A stretch of DNA of 64,000 nt from Dicyema japonicum (taxonomy: Eukaryota; Dicyemida; Rhombozoa; Dicyemidae): contig RDEW01000035.1 of the NCBI GenBank assembly GCA_011109175.1, forward strand, positions 288,069 through 352,068, read 5' to 3'. Position 1 is the stretch's first letter. Each line of letters begins with the position of its first letter. Below the pieces are notes generated by a model. That model had not been told where the DNA came from. It did not search any database and saw only the letters and a program-made list of their open reading frames with translations. Made by a program: the position numbers and the translations under genes. Positions 1 through 11,112 of the stretch are shown here, piece by piece.

Positions 1-60
1 TCGTTTATTTACTATTATTAAATTTATTTTTTTATCAATATTTTGAAAATTTATTGTAAT

Positions 61-441
61 TTTTCTGAAATGTTATCATTATTGCTAACTGAAAGCTCAT
101 TCAATTATTTTTTTCTCGTCGGTGGGTATTATAAATGCACGAAACTATTTACGTCCCCATGAGAAGGGAGTTTGCTTTTCTTTTATCACATCCAGTTTGA
201 AAGGCAATGTCAAGACATTCCAGATCGACTTGACTTTGATCTGGCATTACTTGTTGACCTTCAAATAATCAATATTTTGGTTATGTAATCCAAATTAAGT
301 CGTGTCTGACCCTTGGAGATATCATGAGCCAATTTTCTCCACTCTCCCCGATCCGTCGCAATTTGGAGTGCCTTGATATGGGCATTCTCTGAAAGATTAT
401 CATTATTGCTAACTGAAAGCTCATTCAATGATTTTTTCTCA
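61..441. repeat. Direct repeat pair of about 55 bp
   Basis: Bases 61-119 and 385-441 are near-identical copies of one AT-rich segment. Both contain TTATCATTATTGCTAACTG followed by the same continuation through an ATTTTTTCTC stretch. The copies are about 320 bp apart in the same orientation. No coding function is visible; they probably belong to a repeat family or a local duplication. Confidence 0.7.
285..390 (-). pseudogene. LINE C-terminal fragment (RTE-like)
   Basis: On the minus strand a short open stretch reads ALQIATDRGEWRKLAHDIS and then a lysine/glycine tail. The pattern of aspartate, arginine, x, x, tryptophan, arginine matches the last residues of many non-LTR retrotransposon ORF2 proteins just before the stop. 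Nothing upstream is recognisable, so this is a severely 5'-truncated copy. The fragment is short, hence the moderate confidence. Confidence 0.45.
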
Positions 442-1020
442 TCTACGGATTAGTTTTGTGTGATCATTTCAGAATTTAGAAATTCTTTTTTTACACCACT
501 CCCTATGAATCCCTCATTCCTTATGTTACAACGGTATTGTCTATATATTCATCCGTATGATTATCGAATAACCATATTTTTTAGATCGTTACGACAATTT
601 GAGGAAGGTTCAACTTTATCTTCAAGATTTTAATTGACTCTTGGTTGTTCTACTGATAAAATTGAATAAGAGGGGAGATAAAATGGGAAGGAACTGTATT
701 TTCTGGTGTACGAGATTATTCATTTCTTCAAGTAATCCTTTGTGCCAAGTACATTGAAGGATCCAAGAGTAAATGATAAGAGATGGTATAGACATTTTTT
801 TACTTTTACTCTCAATACTTGTTATTACTCCAGTAGGTGCCTTCACATATCTGGAATTCTCATTCCTTTTGTAACTCTTCCATGTAAGCATCTGCCACTT
901 TCTTCTCCAAAAGACGAGATAACAACCACGGCAATAAATTAATTCAAATTTACCAAATTTCAAAATATTTGTAAATAAACTAATTTTTATTATTTAAATA
1001 AAATTTAAAAAAAATATCTA
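442..1020. other. Unassigned; one minus-strand open frame
   Basis: The longest open frame is on the minus strand at 622-963 (113 codons). It resembles no family I know, and neighbouring frames are equally open, so I do not call a gene. A lysine/glutamate-rich helix-like stretch lies in another minus frame near 880-920. Confidence 0.3.
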
Positions 1021-1740
1021 GGTCCTCCTCAAAATATGAGAAGAAATCTTTTATGAAGATTAATGCCAAAAAGACATTACTATCACCATTCTTATTCAAC
1101 TTATTTACGGCTGACATTCCGACGCCGAATGGAAATGACGACCTGCTCCTGGCTCATGCAGTCGAGGTCGTCTTGGCCTTACGGGATCAGACATCTAAAC
1201 AGCGACGTAAAGAATACAACAACACTTCGATCGACTACTTGAGTAGTTTAATGAAAATCGGATGTCAATCAACACCAAAAAATCTGCTACAACTATCTAT
1301 ACCTCGGACAAAAGATTGTCAAACAGACAATAGAATTTACTGCGAAGGTGTGAGAAAAAAATCAACCTTCTGAAATGCCTAACAGGTCTATGGAAAATTG
1401 GACATCACCCTATACTTAAAACGCTCTACTCACAGTACATCGAACCATGCATTTCATCTGCGTGTGCTTCATGGGGACCATTGGCCTCTTGTACGAACAC
1501 TCAGAAAATTTCCACAACCCAGAAAAGGCCTTCAAACTAACTCAAAGATGGTATACAGGGGAAAATATCAAAATCACCGACGCCCTTGGAGACACTAATT
1601 AAAAAATGAGAAAAAACACCAACGCCAAGAAGAAAGTGCTCGCCCGAAGCGAACTTCTGTAGGCTCAAGGATCAACACCGAGCAAATATGAGACCCATGA
1701 TTCAATTCGTCGGATCACTTAGTTAGTTTTTTTCCGTTTA
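1021..1740 (+). pseudogene. LINE ORF2 remnant, reverse transcriptase palm and C-terminus
   Basis: This is a broken reverse transcriptase of the Jockey/I type. The first frame (from 1053) reads LLSPFLFNLFTADIP, the family pattern just before the catalytic box. The box itself has decayed from YADD to HAVE near 1150. After a frameshift, the downstream pattern KINLLKCLTG, LYSQYIEP and SACASWGPLA is the usual connection domain after the palm. The 3' part ends in GGATCACTTAGTTAG, a motif shared with the LINE 3' end at 48.2 kb. The 5' end is truncated. Several stops and shifts mean it is dead. Confidence 0.8.
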
Positions 1741-3429
1741 ACAGTAGTCTTTGAATTAATTTTAATTTTTTTATTTAATGCAAGATTCCAAGAGAAACCT
1801 TAGGACCAAGCCATGTATGGACACTGAAATCACTTTATTAGATTATAACTCTTGCCTCTTAGGGTTCCAGTATTTATCAATTAAATTAAGCAATTCAATC
1901 TACTTTGGGCAATTATCAAGATCTGGATCATTGAGAGATAATAACCAAGACCACTCGGAATATTTGAATGAATATTTAAAATAGATGCGCGTAAATTTCT
2001 CCTTATTGACGATAACAAGCACGAGTCTAAAAGGGCATTAATAGTTTTTTATAGTCGATGAAGCTAAAATCGAATTATCGGAAAAGTAATGTCCGTAAAG
2101 AACGAGGCGCATCATTAAAATGTATAGTACCTGATGTTAAATACGGAGTGGAGCACCTGAGATCCGTATTTTATCGGTAGGATTCGACTCAATATTTAAT
2201 CTAACGGAGGACCCTTTTATTATTTTCTAAAAATTGAACCTATTTTCTGTTGTCTCCAAGAAATAACTGAGTAAATTCAATATTGGGGGAAAATTAGCGA
2301 TTATTTTTTTAATTAATAAATAAAATGGCTTTTTTATTTTAACATGCTATTTAATCAAAAACTTCAAAAATATTATGAAATTATAAAAATAACGATGCAA
2401 TGAATTACTTGAAAATGACGTACTTTACCTGAAATAGGGTAATAAATAAGCTATAGTTAGTAAGTCGATTTTCAGACACAAATGGATGACTATTATTTAT
2501 TTTTGCCCGAGGATCACAAAGTTAGAAAAGAAAATCAATTTTCTCTTCTATGTGGAAGTCGATACTAGGGAAGGATTATTTCATTAACTTTAACACACAT
2601 TGTTGTAGTGGTAGGCGGTGAAGCGAGTTCCGTTAACTTGAGCTTTATCAAAAGCCGGAAAAACATATTCCCCACTATTAATAACTTCAAAAAATAACTT
2701 CTTTAACATGAACATCTAAACAAAATAAATTTACAATCACCTCTGCTACTTATTAGAATTTTAAAAAGTAAAGCAAAATCATGATGGTTTGATTAAAAAA
2801 ATAAAATTCTTATTACCTTTGCGGCCCCTGGTCAATTTATAAATTATCGATTTTGCCTCTGGTCTCAAATCGTGAGTACCTTTGCTTCACATAAAGAGAG
2901 CCACCCCCGTTTAAGTGCGACATCAGTCCTTTGAAATCAGTTAAAATACGTACTTAAGTACATCACCAAGGAAATCACGTTATGAATATTCATGTGACAC
3001 GTGATTTTTTGAGAACCTAACATTAAACTTGTAAGAACTGTTATTGGAGTGAATTCACCTAATAAGTTCCGAGTTCGAATCTCGTAGCTGTACACTGCGG
3101 AACCGGATTGTCTAATAACACGCAAAGAAAACAGAAATGAAGAACATACCTTGTTTCCCAATGATTAGTTATTCTAACAGTTTTTACTCGAATAAAGTGT
3201 ATGTCAAGCCTGGGGGAACTACTAGGGTAGTTAACTAATAATTAGGGCAAACATTTTTAACCTTAAAATTAAAAAAATTTAACTTTATTCTCAATTTAAA
3301 CTTGTAAAATATAAATACGAAACAATAAAAGAAAAATGTTGTTTTAAAGACTATTTATTGAAAATGGACATTACGTAGTTTTCCAGATTTCGTGTACAAA
3401 AGTATCTATTTGTTTTTAAAAAAACTCTT
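1741..3429. other. Unassigned spacer with a frameshifted reading frame and a tRNA-like box
   Basis: From about 1778 to 2070 on the plus strand a reading frame runs 68 codons, then continues one base out of frame for about 27 more; I do not recognise it. At 3067-3081 the plus strand has GAGTTCGAATCTC, a match to the Pol III B box, with no convincing A box or cloverleaf, so it is at most a decayed tRNA-derived SINE. The rest is AT-rich and shows nothing I can support. Confidence 0.35.
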
Positions 3430-4335
3430 GAATTAAGAAAAACATCTTTCGACAGATACCGAGGATGGCTGACAATTTAGAAGGAACGAATAATCTTCAG
3501 GAAATATATTTTTACATTCCATATTAATAATTTTAGTTAGGTCGCTTTCCAAAATTCTCTTCTCCAAATATTGCTCTGACCCCTGTTTCATCTTTTCCAA
3601 AATCAATTGCACTAAGCGTCGAATATGCGTACTATAAGAACAACCTGGAATATGTGAATAGTTATGCGAAATAGCGCATAAGCTCTGTACTATTTTTTCA
3701 CTTTTCATTGTATTCTTCGTAAAAATGCCTTCGTCCTCAATTAACTCGAAAATGTTAATCACTGGGATAAAATTTTTTGAATAAAAAGATGCAGCCTTCA
3801 CTAGATACCCCATCTCGTCAATACGACTTTGGAAAATTCCAATTTCGGAAAACAACAATTTTCGCTTTTGGTTCTTCCTAATAGAAGCTTGTACGCTAGC
3901 TATCACATCATCTCTTCTGGACAAGATTTTCTGATCTCCATTGAACAATTATGCAAAATGTGGGCGACCTTAAAAATTATAATTTTTTTAACTTTCCCAG
4001 CTAAATCATAAATGAATTAAATCAATATCGGCTGTCATATACCATACAGCATCAGAAATGAGAAGCATAAAATTATCCCGTTCAACAATTATATTTCGGA
4101 TCGAATCATCAACAATCTGTGCTATAATATTTTTTGTAGGTGCAGACTCAATTGGTTTGAATGAGACCAAATAATAATTTTAGGCAGTTTGATTGATCCC
4201 ACCAAAAAATTTGTTAATCGGAATGTCACATTTCAGAAGAGCCTTAGTCACCTTCAAATCCCAGTTTCCAACTTTAGATTCATTTAATTTTTGTTGGCTA
4301 GACGTTGTCATACGATCTATCTATATCATCGAAAA
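3430..4335 (-). pseudogene. hAT transposase remnant
   Basis: Read on the minus strand, this is the middle and C-terminal part of a hAT-superfamily transposase. The upstream part (4335-4020) shows TKNIIAQIVDDSIRNI and FMLLISDAVWYM, typical of the RNase-H-like core. After frame breaks comes KVAHILHN and a 171-codon frame (3948-3433). That frame ends in the dimerisation-domain signature LLNCQPSSVSVERCFS, where serine, x, glutamate, arginine, phenylalanine-or-cysteine, serine is diagnostic. At least two frameshifts and stops lie between the parts. No BED finger or terminal repeats are identifiable. It is a different subfamily from the hAT at 14.2 kb. Confidence 0.78.
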
Positions 4336-4649
4336 ATCTTTACCAACGGAAATTTTATGTTCTTGAACGACTTGTGAAGGTTAACAAAGTGTTTTTTAGC
4401 ACTTCACTGTCGTTAAGCATAGTTTAAAATAACTCATGGTTATTATGTAATTGAAACTCTCTTGGAAATTCGTTAACAATTAATGTTGCTTAGTCAGAGA
4501 AGACGTAGAAATACGTGGCATACAAAAAACTGTAAACTATGCTGTTTAATATTTATTTAATAATAAAATAATAATTTGTTGAAATAATTAAAAAAAATTA
4601 AGTTTAAAAAATTTTACCTTACGATTTATTTTTTTAACTTTTTTTCAAA

Positions 4650-5040
4650 ATATAAAGGGAGAACGTTTAAGTTGTTTCTGCAATAATTTTTATTAGATTA
4701 AACCTTTCTATGCGTTGTGTATAGAAACCAGTACTCGGGTCAATGAGGTTATAACGATGATCGACCATCATATGTACGAAAAGCATATCTTGTTGGTCGT
4801 TAGTCGAATATCCTCGCCAACTGTCTGATGAGTGTTGAACCAACTGCCACATTTGTGATTGTAGCTTTTGTAGGGATTCCATAGTTCGATCCGGAATTTA
4901 AACGAGGAAAAATTCTTTAGTTTCCATGCAAATTCCTCCAAAAATCCATTGCTCGGTGAATACTCGTCCATAATTATTTTTGGCTTAGAAAATAGACTTT
5001 CATAAGTTTCTAATGGCTTCTTCAACATTCACTCTAGGAT
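4650..5040 (-). pseudogene. Merlin / IS1595-like (ISXO2) transposase C-terminus
   Basis: Two overlapping minus-strand frames carry the end of an ISXO2-type DDE transposase, as found in eukaryotic Merlin elements. The 4882-4667 frame reads SSDSWRGYST, then VDHRYNLIDPSTG, then TQRIERFN. These match the family block with the second catalytic aspartate (SDxWxGY), the NHS-like segment and the last glutamate (HTQxIE). The upstream frame holds the preceding segment, shifted. The N-terminal half and the terminal repeats were not found. A small-genome eukaryote carrying Merlin is plausible. Confidence 0.72.
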
Positions 5041-5699
5041 TCTCTAACCATTTACCTAAGATATGTAGCCACTAAAAATACCAGATTGTATACTAATATT
5101 TGTCATACATGTTCTCTTCAAACAAAACCACTTCGCTACTCTAAGGACCATAGAATGTCCTTTTTACAATATCTTTCCTGGGGAAAATCCCCTTTTCTTG
5201 TAAAAATTAATTGTTTTCACAGCAAAGTATATTCGTAGATAAAAAATTCAAAAACTTAATAAATAAAAATAAATTATTAATTAAATATTTAATATTTAAC
5301 TAAAAAATTGTTGCAGGAAAGTGGCAGTCAATCAACTAGATAAAACCTCAATAAGTATTATGGAACTCATGAAAAGTGCTGTTTACCCAAAAATTGTTAA
5401 ATTTGGTAAATCAAGACCATCGTGTTTCCCTTCAATGTGTTTGTCCCGCATGAGCATCATTAATACCATTGTGGGCAGTGCTTTCGCTCGCGTCACGGAT
5501 AGTTATGGGTTCGATTCCATTACCGTTACCTACTGGCGATAGGCTACCTTCTGTTATTTGCTTTCTTCAATTCCAAGAGGTGTCATATGATAAATCGAAT
5601 CTAAGACGCCCGTGCCTATCGGTATCCAAAAAGGACCCTTTCACCCCTATTCTACTGGAGAGGTTCCCACAATGGATGGAGGAAATAGGGTTCCGTAAA
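5041..5699. other. Unassigned; short frames and a possible tRNA-like box
   Basis: AT-rich to 5320. From 5321 to 5700 two overlapping plus-strand frames of 73 and 79 codons exist but neither is recognised. At about 5508-5520 GGGTTCGATTCC matches a Pol III B box; no cloverleaf can be drawn, so a decayed SINE is the most that can be said. Confidence 0.3.
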
Positions 5700-5935
5700 T
5701 TGTTATAATGTTTCTGTGTTTAGATTCGCTCATTACATTGATCTCGAATGATACGGAATCCCAATCATCATATTTTCTTACGTTAATCACTTTCAACATT
5801 AACAACCGTCCTTGTGCCAAATGTCAGGGATCTAGTACGGATGAGATAAACTCTGTGCAAAGACAGAAGACAGAAAATATAACGTTGTGATCTGATGTCT
5901 TCAAGAGACTAAATTGGCTAGTCTGACTAACCTTC
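5700..5935 (+). pseudogene. LINE ORF2 start, endonuclease N-terminus
   Basis: The frame beginning at 5708 reads a leucine/isoleucine-rich start, then SNDTESQ, then LITFNINNRPCAKC and VQRQKTENI. The NINNR, KCQ and QKTENI pattern corresponds to the first strand of the APE-type endonuclease of Jockey/CR1-like LINEs, as in the better copy at 29.1 kb. It breaks off after about 75 codons. This is a truncated piece only. Confidence 0.5.
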
Positions 5936-6288
5936 CTTCCCAATAGGTCGAAGCAACATGATTTGGGGTTTTTAATGAAGAATGCTATGTTTCAAATATA
6001 TCAAGATATTGCAATATTAAAGGCAGAATTGGGGTTCTATAACTCGAAACAAATTATTCTTCCCGCTCTAATGTACACCACAAAATGGGTGAATTAAAAG
6101 AATTCTCAATAAATTGATGATCTCCGCATTCACTCTCAACGGTGTACTGTTAACATGAACATTCCCGATTAATATATATCGCTGGGTATCAGAAGGCAAA
6201 AGTGGGCACGTGGAGAAAACCTTCATGGGAAAGCTTTGTTTGGGAGAAAAACCTGAACTTCTTTGCTAACTTCTGCAGGCGAATATTA
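5936..6288. other. No feature seen
   Basis: No open frame above 50 codons with recognisable content and no structured repeat on either strand. Confidence 0.4.
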
Positions 6289-7066
6289 CCCTAACAGTTA
6301 GAATGTCATACACGAACAGAGGTTTTTTCCTATGCTCTGCCCTTTTTTTTCCTTCAATTAGTGTGACGTCATGTGATCCATCTGTCTCAGGAGGAGTTCA
6401 GGATAGTATCAAAAGGACTATTCGCCTCATCTTACTCCATTGGATCATTTCTTAACTCAGTGTTTCACTGGGAGTCATCAGAGACAAGTAGATGACGCCA
6501 CAAGAGAAAAGAAACAGATAAAAAGAAAAGAAACTTCTACCGACTAGCCAGTGGGGGAATCGAACCCAGGACAAATTGCTATGTTAGTCCAAACCACTAG
6601 GAATATAACTCAACAAGTAAGGTCAACCAAACTATAAATTTAATAACTTATAATTAGTTAATCCGGCTTCAGTATTTTATTTAAATTTCTTCATTCTTCT
6701 TTAGTTTATTACTAATATCATTAATGGTACAATCTATCAATCTCTTATACTCCCTCATATTATTCACGTCTTCTTCAAACTCATTTATTATATACTTCAT
6801 CTCTGCTATTCTAACTCTATCTTTACTTATTTCTCTTATTAAAACTGAATTTTCACTATCTTTAACTTTTATTTTCTTCTCGTACTTTGTCTTTTATTAT
6901 TATTATTAGTTTTACTAGCAAACAGTCGCTTTTTAACATTTGAAGCTGTTGTTCTCTGTTAAATGATGCTTTGGCGTTCTCAAATGTTTCTTCAAGTTCT
7001 TTGTACTTATTTTCGATTGTTGTCATCTATCACTTATACTCATTACCAATCTATTAACAAGATCTT
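6289..7066 (-). repeat. 0.78-kb composite repeat, copy A (SINE plus coiled-coil segment)
   Basis: This block recurs almost unchanged at 11721-12507 in the same orientation; by eye identity exceeds 90 percent, with small indels. Both start ATTACCCTAACAGTTAGAATG and end at AAGATCTT, after which the flanks diverge at once. Read on the minus strand it has three parts: a coiled-coil coding segment (7066-6680), a tRNA-like head with B box GGTTCGATTCCCCC (6560-6545), and a body with the GACGTCATGTGATCC motif shared with SINE-like copies at 21.6, 28.7 and 43.8 kb. It looks like a SINE transposed or duplicated together with adjacent sequence. Confidence 0.8.
6680..7066 (-). pseudogene. Coiled-coil protein segment inside the repeat
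   Basis: On the minus strand a start MSENQDLVNRLV is followed, after a one-base frame change, by IENKYKELEETFENA and NREQQLQMLKS. A run of ATT triplets and a further frame change lead to REISKDRVRIAEMKYI and NMREYKRLI, ending near KKNEEI and a stop. Heptad spacing of leucine and isoleucine with dense lysine/glutamate indicates a coiled coil. The source gene is not recognised; it could be ORF1 of an element or a captured host exon. The same segment, with similar breaks, lies at 12507-12120. Confidence 0.5.
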
Positions 7067-7307
7067 GATTCTCCGACATTTTCAGTGATAGTCTATTCTC
7101 GCATTCTTGCTGATTAATCTTTAATGATATGTTAATTTTACTCTTATATTATTTAATTTGTTTATTTTGACATTATTCTCGTTTTTAATTTCTCCAAAGA
7201 GTCCATCGGAAAAAATACGAAATTTCCCGCTTTAATAGTATTGTTGACAATTATTATTTATTTTTTTTAGTTTTTTAAATTTTATTATCAAATAGATAAA
7301 AATTAAA

Positions 7308-7772
7308 TTAAGGCATCTGAATGGCCATGCTATTTCCCCTAACAATAGCCAACGAGATACGTTCTCGGAACCAACCAGTCTCTCGCGGATCTTTGGTCAC
7401 AGCTTGAATCATGGAGCCGATCTTACGAACCAACTCATCTGCTTGGGGGCCAAGGATTCCTGACGTTTCCACCGCGAATGGAACAAAAAGATACTCCTCC
7501 GAAATTCTCTGGTACTTCCTCCTCTTTCGTTCCTCGGCCTGCTTCGAAACATGTCCTGGGTCTGAAGCACAAGCAACCAAATTAGACGGGGAATAAGTAT
7601 CAACACACGTCGCTTCCCAGATCAGGTTTCGTCCATTGGCGAATGGAAAAGTCGTCATCCCATCAGGGCGTTTTCCATCGTTTCGGGAAAGACCAGCAGG
7701 TTCTAACAGGCAATGGTGTCCAGCAGAGGCAAGGGAATTCTTTAATGTCATGTTAAGACAGGAGTGCCTGGG
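7308..7772 (-). pseudogene. RLE-type LINE, endonuclease domain and 3' end
   Basis: The minus-strand frame 7904-7308 enters the element at about 7772 (FPRHSCLNMTLKNS). It then gives the restriction-like endonuclease block KRPDGMTTFPFANGRNLIW, where the RPD motif is followed about 14 residues later by the acidic position. That position is glutamate here and aspartate in the 56.6-kb copy. The rest runs to the natural stop (ending RGNSMAIQMP) and a TTAATTTAA-like tail. Reverse transcriptase and the zinc knuckle are missing: upstream of 7772 the frame runs into unrelated DNA. It is nearly identical to the 56.6-kb copy, so it is a recent insertion. Confidence 0.85.
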
Positions 7773-7784
7773 GAAAATAGTGCA

Positions 7785-8190
7785 TGGAAAGAAAAGAACT
7801 TTATAACGACCTTCCAAAATACAAGATATCAATCGGATGTCTCCAAGAGACAAAAGTATCGAAGGAGTTTGAAATCTTATACAAGAGAACAGGAACTGAG
7901 CCAATATTATGTGAGATTACTGATTCAAGATGGAGGCTCTTTGGACACATACTCCGCCACGATATGGGGACCCCTGCCAACATAGCAATGGAGGAGTATT
8001 TTGTCTTAGAAGCTTCTCGTTTCCTCGGCCGGCCGAGGACAACACTGCCGGTTATTTTAAATAAAGATCTCAGGATATGCTACGGAACTTGGCAACGGAT
8101 CGAAAAAGATGGGGGACGTTAATTAGATTGTTAACTTTTCGTGTTGCACATGCTTTGTCATGATCTTGGCATCGCGTACGTGCCTATAAT
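7785..8190 (+). pseudogene. Internally deleted RTE-like LINE (endonuclease start joined to C-terminus)
   Basis: The plus-strand frame 7784-8122 first reads KELYNDLPKYKISIGCLQET, the first block of an APE endonuclease ending at the catalytic glutamate (LQET). About 10 residues later it continues directly as ITDSRWRLFGHILRHD, PANIAMEEYF and RPRTTLPVILNKDLR. That second part is the extreme C-terminus of the same LINE family, also seen at 22.4 and 23.3 kb. About 1 kb of endonuclease plus all of the reverse transcriptase is missing, yet the frame is open across the join. The 3' end is CCTATAATAATAAAA, a (TAA)n-type tail. Confidence 0.75.
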
Positions 8191-8340
8191 AATAAAATGA
8201 ATTATCATGCCTTTCATTGAAAAATTTATGTTTATGAAAACATGAAACACATATCTTTTTGCCGTTATTCTCGCACAATAATATATAAACTCCACTTTTT
8301 TTCAGAATGGTTCAAAAAGTTAACACATAAAAATCTAAAA

Positions 8341-9170
8341 GAGCTGCAGTGAAAGTCACAACAATGAAAGCCAGTAGCTCTTCTCGTCCTCCGGGAAGTG
8401 CTACAGCTGAGTCATTCTCTTTGGATAACAAGACGTCGCATAAGGCAGAACCTGTTAAACCAGAGAATGTTCTTACAAAACACAACCCACGGAAGTGTCC
8501 AAACCTACGGATGAACCAATGAAAGCTGATTCTTTAGAGAACAAGACTATATTAATCACAGTGGATTCTACTATGAATGCGATAAAGATTGCAAACGTTT
8601 TACAATACTATACCAATATCTGAGAATGAGCCACAGAGGACCGGGCTCATTCCGACTGGATTTCCAGGACAACTCCCACGTGACCACCTATATGGAGGCT
8701 GTGAATGAGACCTGTCCCTTTGGTCATGACAATCACTTTTTCAAGACAATCTCAACAAAACCGTCTGAGATTGTCCTCAGGAACCTTCCCTTCTGGGTGA
8801 AAGAGACGACCTCTTGGTCTACCTCCAGGAGATGGCTCCTTCAGTCACGAAGGTTACCCGAATGACCAGAGGATCGCAGGCCATGCTAATGGCGAAGGCC
8901 TCGATCAATAGTAAATCGGAGGCCACATCACTAATACGCTGTGGCTTCTACATCGGAACGAACAAATCTCTTGTAAGTGGATGAGAAGAGGGCCGCCGAT
9001 CTGCTACAACTGTCAGCAGGTCGGTCACTTTGCATACCAGTGCACGGGAAAGAAGAAATGTTTCCGTTGCGCGGGAGAGCATGACACCCCCAGGTGCAAT
9101 GCGGATCCGGGTCATGAACCTACGTGTGTTAACCGCTGATCAACAAAACACGGTGCAAGATATGGAGGAT
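8341..9170 (+). pseudogene. LINE ORF1 (gag-like) with CCHC zinc knuckles
   Basis: This is the nucleic-acid-binding ORF1 of a Jockey/CR1-like LINE. The N-terminal part is serine/lysine-rich (8360-8560). A central frame near 8626-8860 contains EIVLRNLPFWVKE, followed after shifts by a transcription-like RRM remnant. The C-terminus at about 9010-9140 has two zinc knuckles, CYNCQQVGHFAYQC (C-x2-C-x4-H-x4-C) and CFRCAGEHDTPRC (one residue short before H), and a further H..C pair. Several stops and frameshifts break it. It lies just upstream of ORF2 of the same element. Confidence 0.78.
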
Positions 9171-11112
9171 GCCCTGTGCTCATGAAGGCCAGGCGAAAGT
9201 TAAATCCCGAATCGACAATACGGAACCAAAACAGATGAATGTTATACCCAACAAAGTGGAACCGCCATCCCAAAAAAGAATAATTAGCCCAAAGACTAAC
9301 AAGAATGAAGCTGCTCCTCTTGCACGAGAGTCGGCCTGGCTACCCTGCAAAAGTTATCAGGGAGAATTGCAAAAGAACTGGAGGAAATAATATCAAGACT
9401 GTAGGAACTAAGCGGCATACTCTGGGTGGATTTACGAAGAATGGTGGACCTGGCCATGGAGAGCCCGGGCCACCAAAAAGAAAATTGAAAAGAAACCTGA
9501 AGATAGTGCTGGTGAACGCCCGATCCCTGAGATGACCTGGCACTACTCTTATCGTCTACCAAGATTGACATCCTGATGGTCAACGAGACCAAGGTAAAAA
9601 AGACCAACACTACAATGTACAGGGATACAATTCTATAGAAATACCATGGGTCGAAGCTGCAGAAGCTTGTACTGGAACCACATTGTTCAGTGATGTTCTA
9701 AAGATACGTGATCCAAAAGTTGTTATGAATACTCATTGTGAATTTGTTTCCGTCGAGGTGAGATGCTGTGGCCGTTGGATATACGTTGGAGGAATTTATT
9801 CAAAGGACCTCAGAAAGTGCTCCACAGAAATTGAATAATTCTTCACAAGAAACGATATGTCTGTCCTAGTAAGAGATCTAAATGCTAAGAACATTAAATA
9901 TGGATGTCTCGGAACCAACGAGGATGGAATCAGGCTAAGAAAATTGAGTGATAAGACTGGCTTCGAGATTTTGACGTCGGAGAAGCCGAATCACTACTCG
10001 CACCACGGTGGAGACATGCTTGGGGTGTTCCTGGTGTCACCACTGCTCTACACTTATGTGGAGAGACCGATGATCATGTGAGACATCGGGAGCGACCACA
10101 TCCCCAAGAGATGTTACTGAACCTGGCTCCGGACACTACGGAGTCAGTGTTTACAGGATACGACCTATCAAGACTAAATTAGGAACACTATAGAAGATAC
10201 ATATCTAGAAACCTTAAAAACTGGAAGGAGGGACCTTATTCCCGAAGTGATATTAACAACATATACTTTTCAATTGTGATGGAGAGATACTTATTACTTT
10301 ACGCAAGGAGCACCCTCAAGGACCAATTATGGGAAGAGCATCAATCTCTCCCCTTCTACATTATCTATGATTAATAAAAGAAACCGCCTGAGGAACAAAC
10401 TCAGAAAATGTGTCGACTGGATGTACTGAATTGTATTGACCGGTCAACTGAAGGTAATCAAAAAACCATTGAAGAAGGAACAAGACTGTCTCAAAAACAA
10501 TGTTTGAGGGTCGAGGCAAGCAAACTAAACACCGAAGACCCCTCGTTCTGGAAGTTCTACAAAAGAATAACTGGCCAGAAAATGAATGACATGAAAATCT
10601 CTTTGACCAAGCCAGAAGGTTGATCATGTTCTATGGAAAGAAGCCCCAGATATTTTTAAGAAGCAACTAGAGCGCATTCAGGGGGTCAGCTGATCCCGAG
10701 GTAAAAGTTAGATGCTTCACAGAAATTCTAACGTACTCTTTGGATGATCTCAAAGATACTGAAATGAAGATAACGACAGAGGACGTCATGATTAGCATCA
10801 AAACATGCAAAGCTAACGCCCCTGGACATGACCATATTAGCATGAGATTGTTCAAGGTAGGCCCAGAGGATCTACTGCTCGTAATGAAGAATTTATTCAA
10901 CGCGAGCATAGATTATGGCTACGTCCCCGAACGCTGGAAAACCTCCATAGTCAGAATTATCTTGACACAGGGAAAGTCGGGGAGGGACCCTTTCAGCTAT
11001 TAGCCGATCAGCCTCATCTGCTCTATTTCCAAGATTGATGAGCGAATTATCTTCGAGAGGCTAAACGACCACATGGAAGAGAGTGGTTTCTTCCTTGCAG
11101 AGCAACGTGGCT
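9171..11112 (+). pseudogene. LINE ORF2: endonuclease and first half of reverse transcriptase
   Basis: Continuation of the element whose ORF1 lies at 8341. The endonuclease begins at about 9500 (KIVLVNARSLR, then KIDILMVNETK with the catalytic glutamate). It passes YVGGIYSKD and RDLNAKNIKYGC, where the family motif is GDLNAKH. The linker precedes reverse transcriptase at about 10740-11110: SIKTCKANAPGHDHIS, ASIDYGYVPERWKTS and PISLICSISKIDERI, the standard fingers-domain blocks (family NKAPGPDGIS and SYRPISL). The sequence stops before the YADD box, where it meets the integrase-like fragment on the other strand. Many frameshifts; full-length 5' of the break. Confidence 0.85.

Noticed and set aside
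3045-3090. Possible tRNA gene (B box GAGTTCGAATCTC)
   Set aside because: No A box at the right distance and no cloverleaf; treated as a decayed SINE trace.
6724-6909. 61-codon plus-strand frame rich in serine and phenylalanine
   Set aside because: It is the complement of the coiled-coil segment of the repeat; composition reflects the other strand.
7411-7606. Plus and minus frames opposite the RLE endonuclease
   Set aside because: Shadow frames of the endonuclease reading frame.
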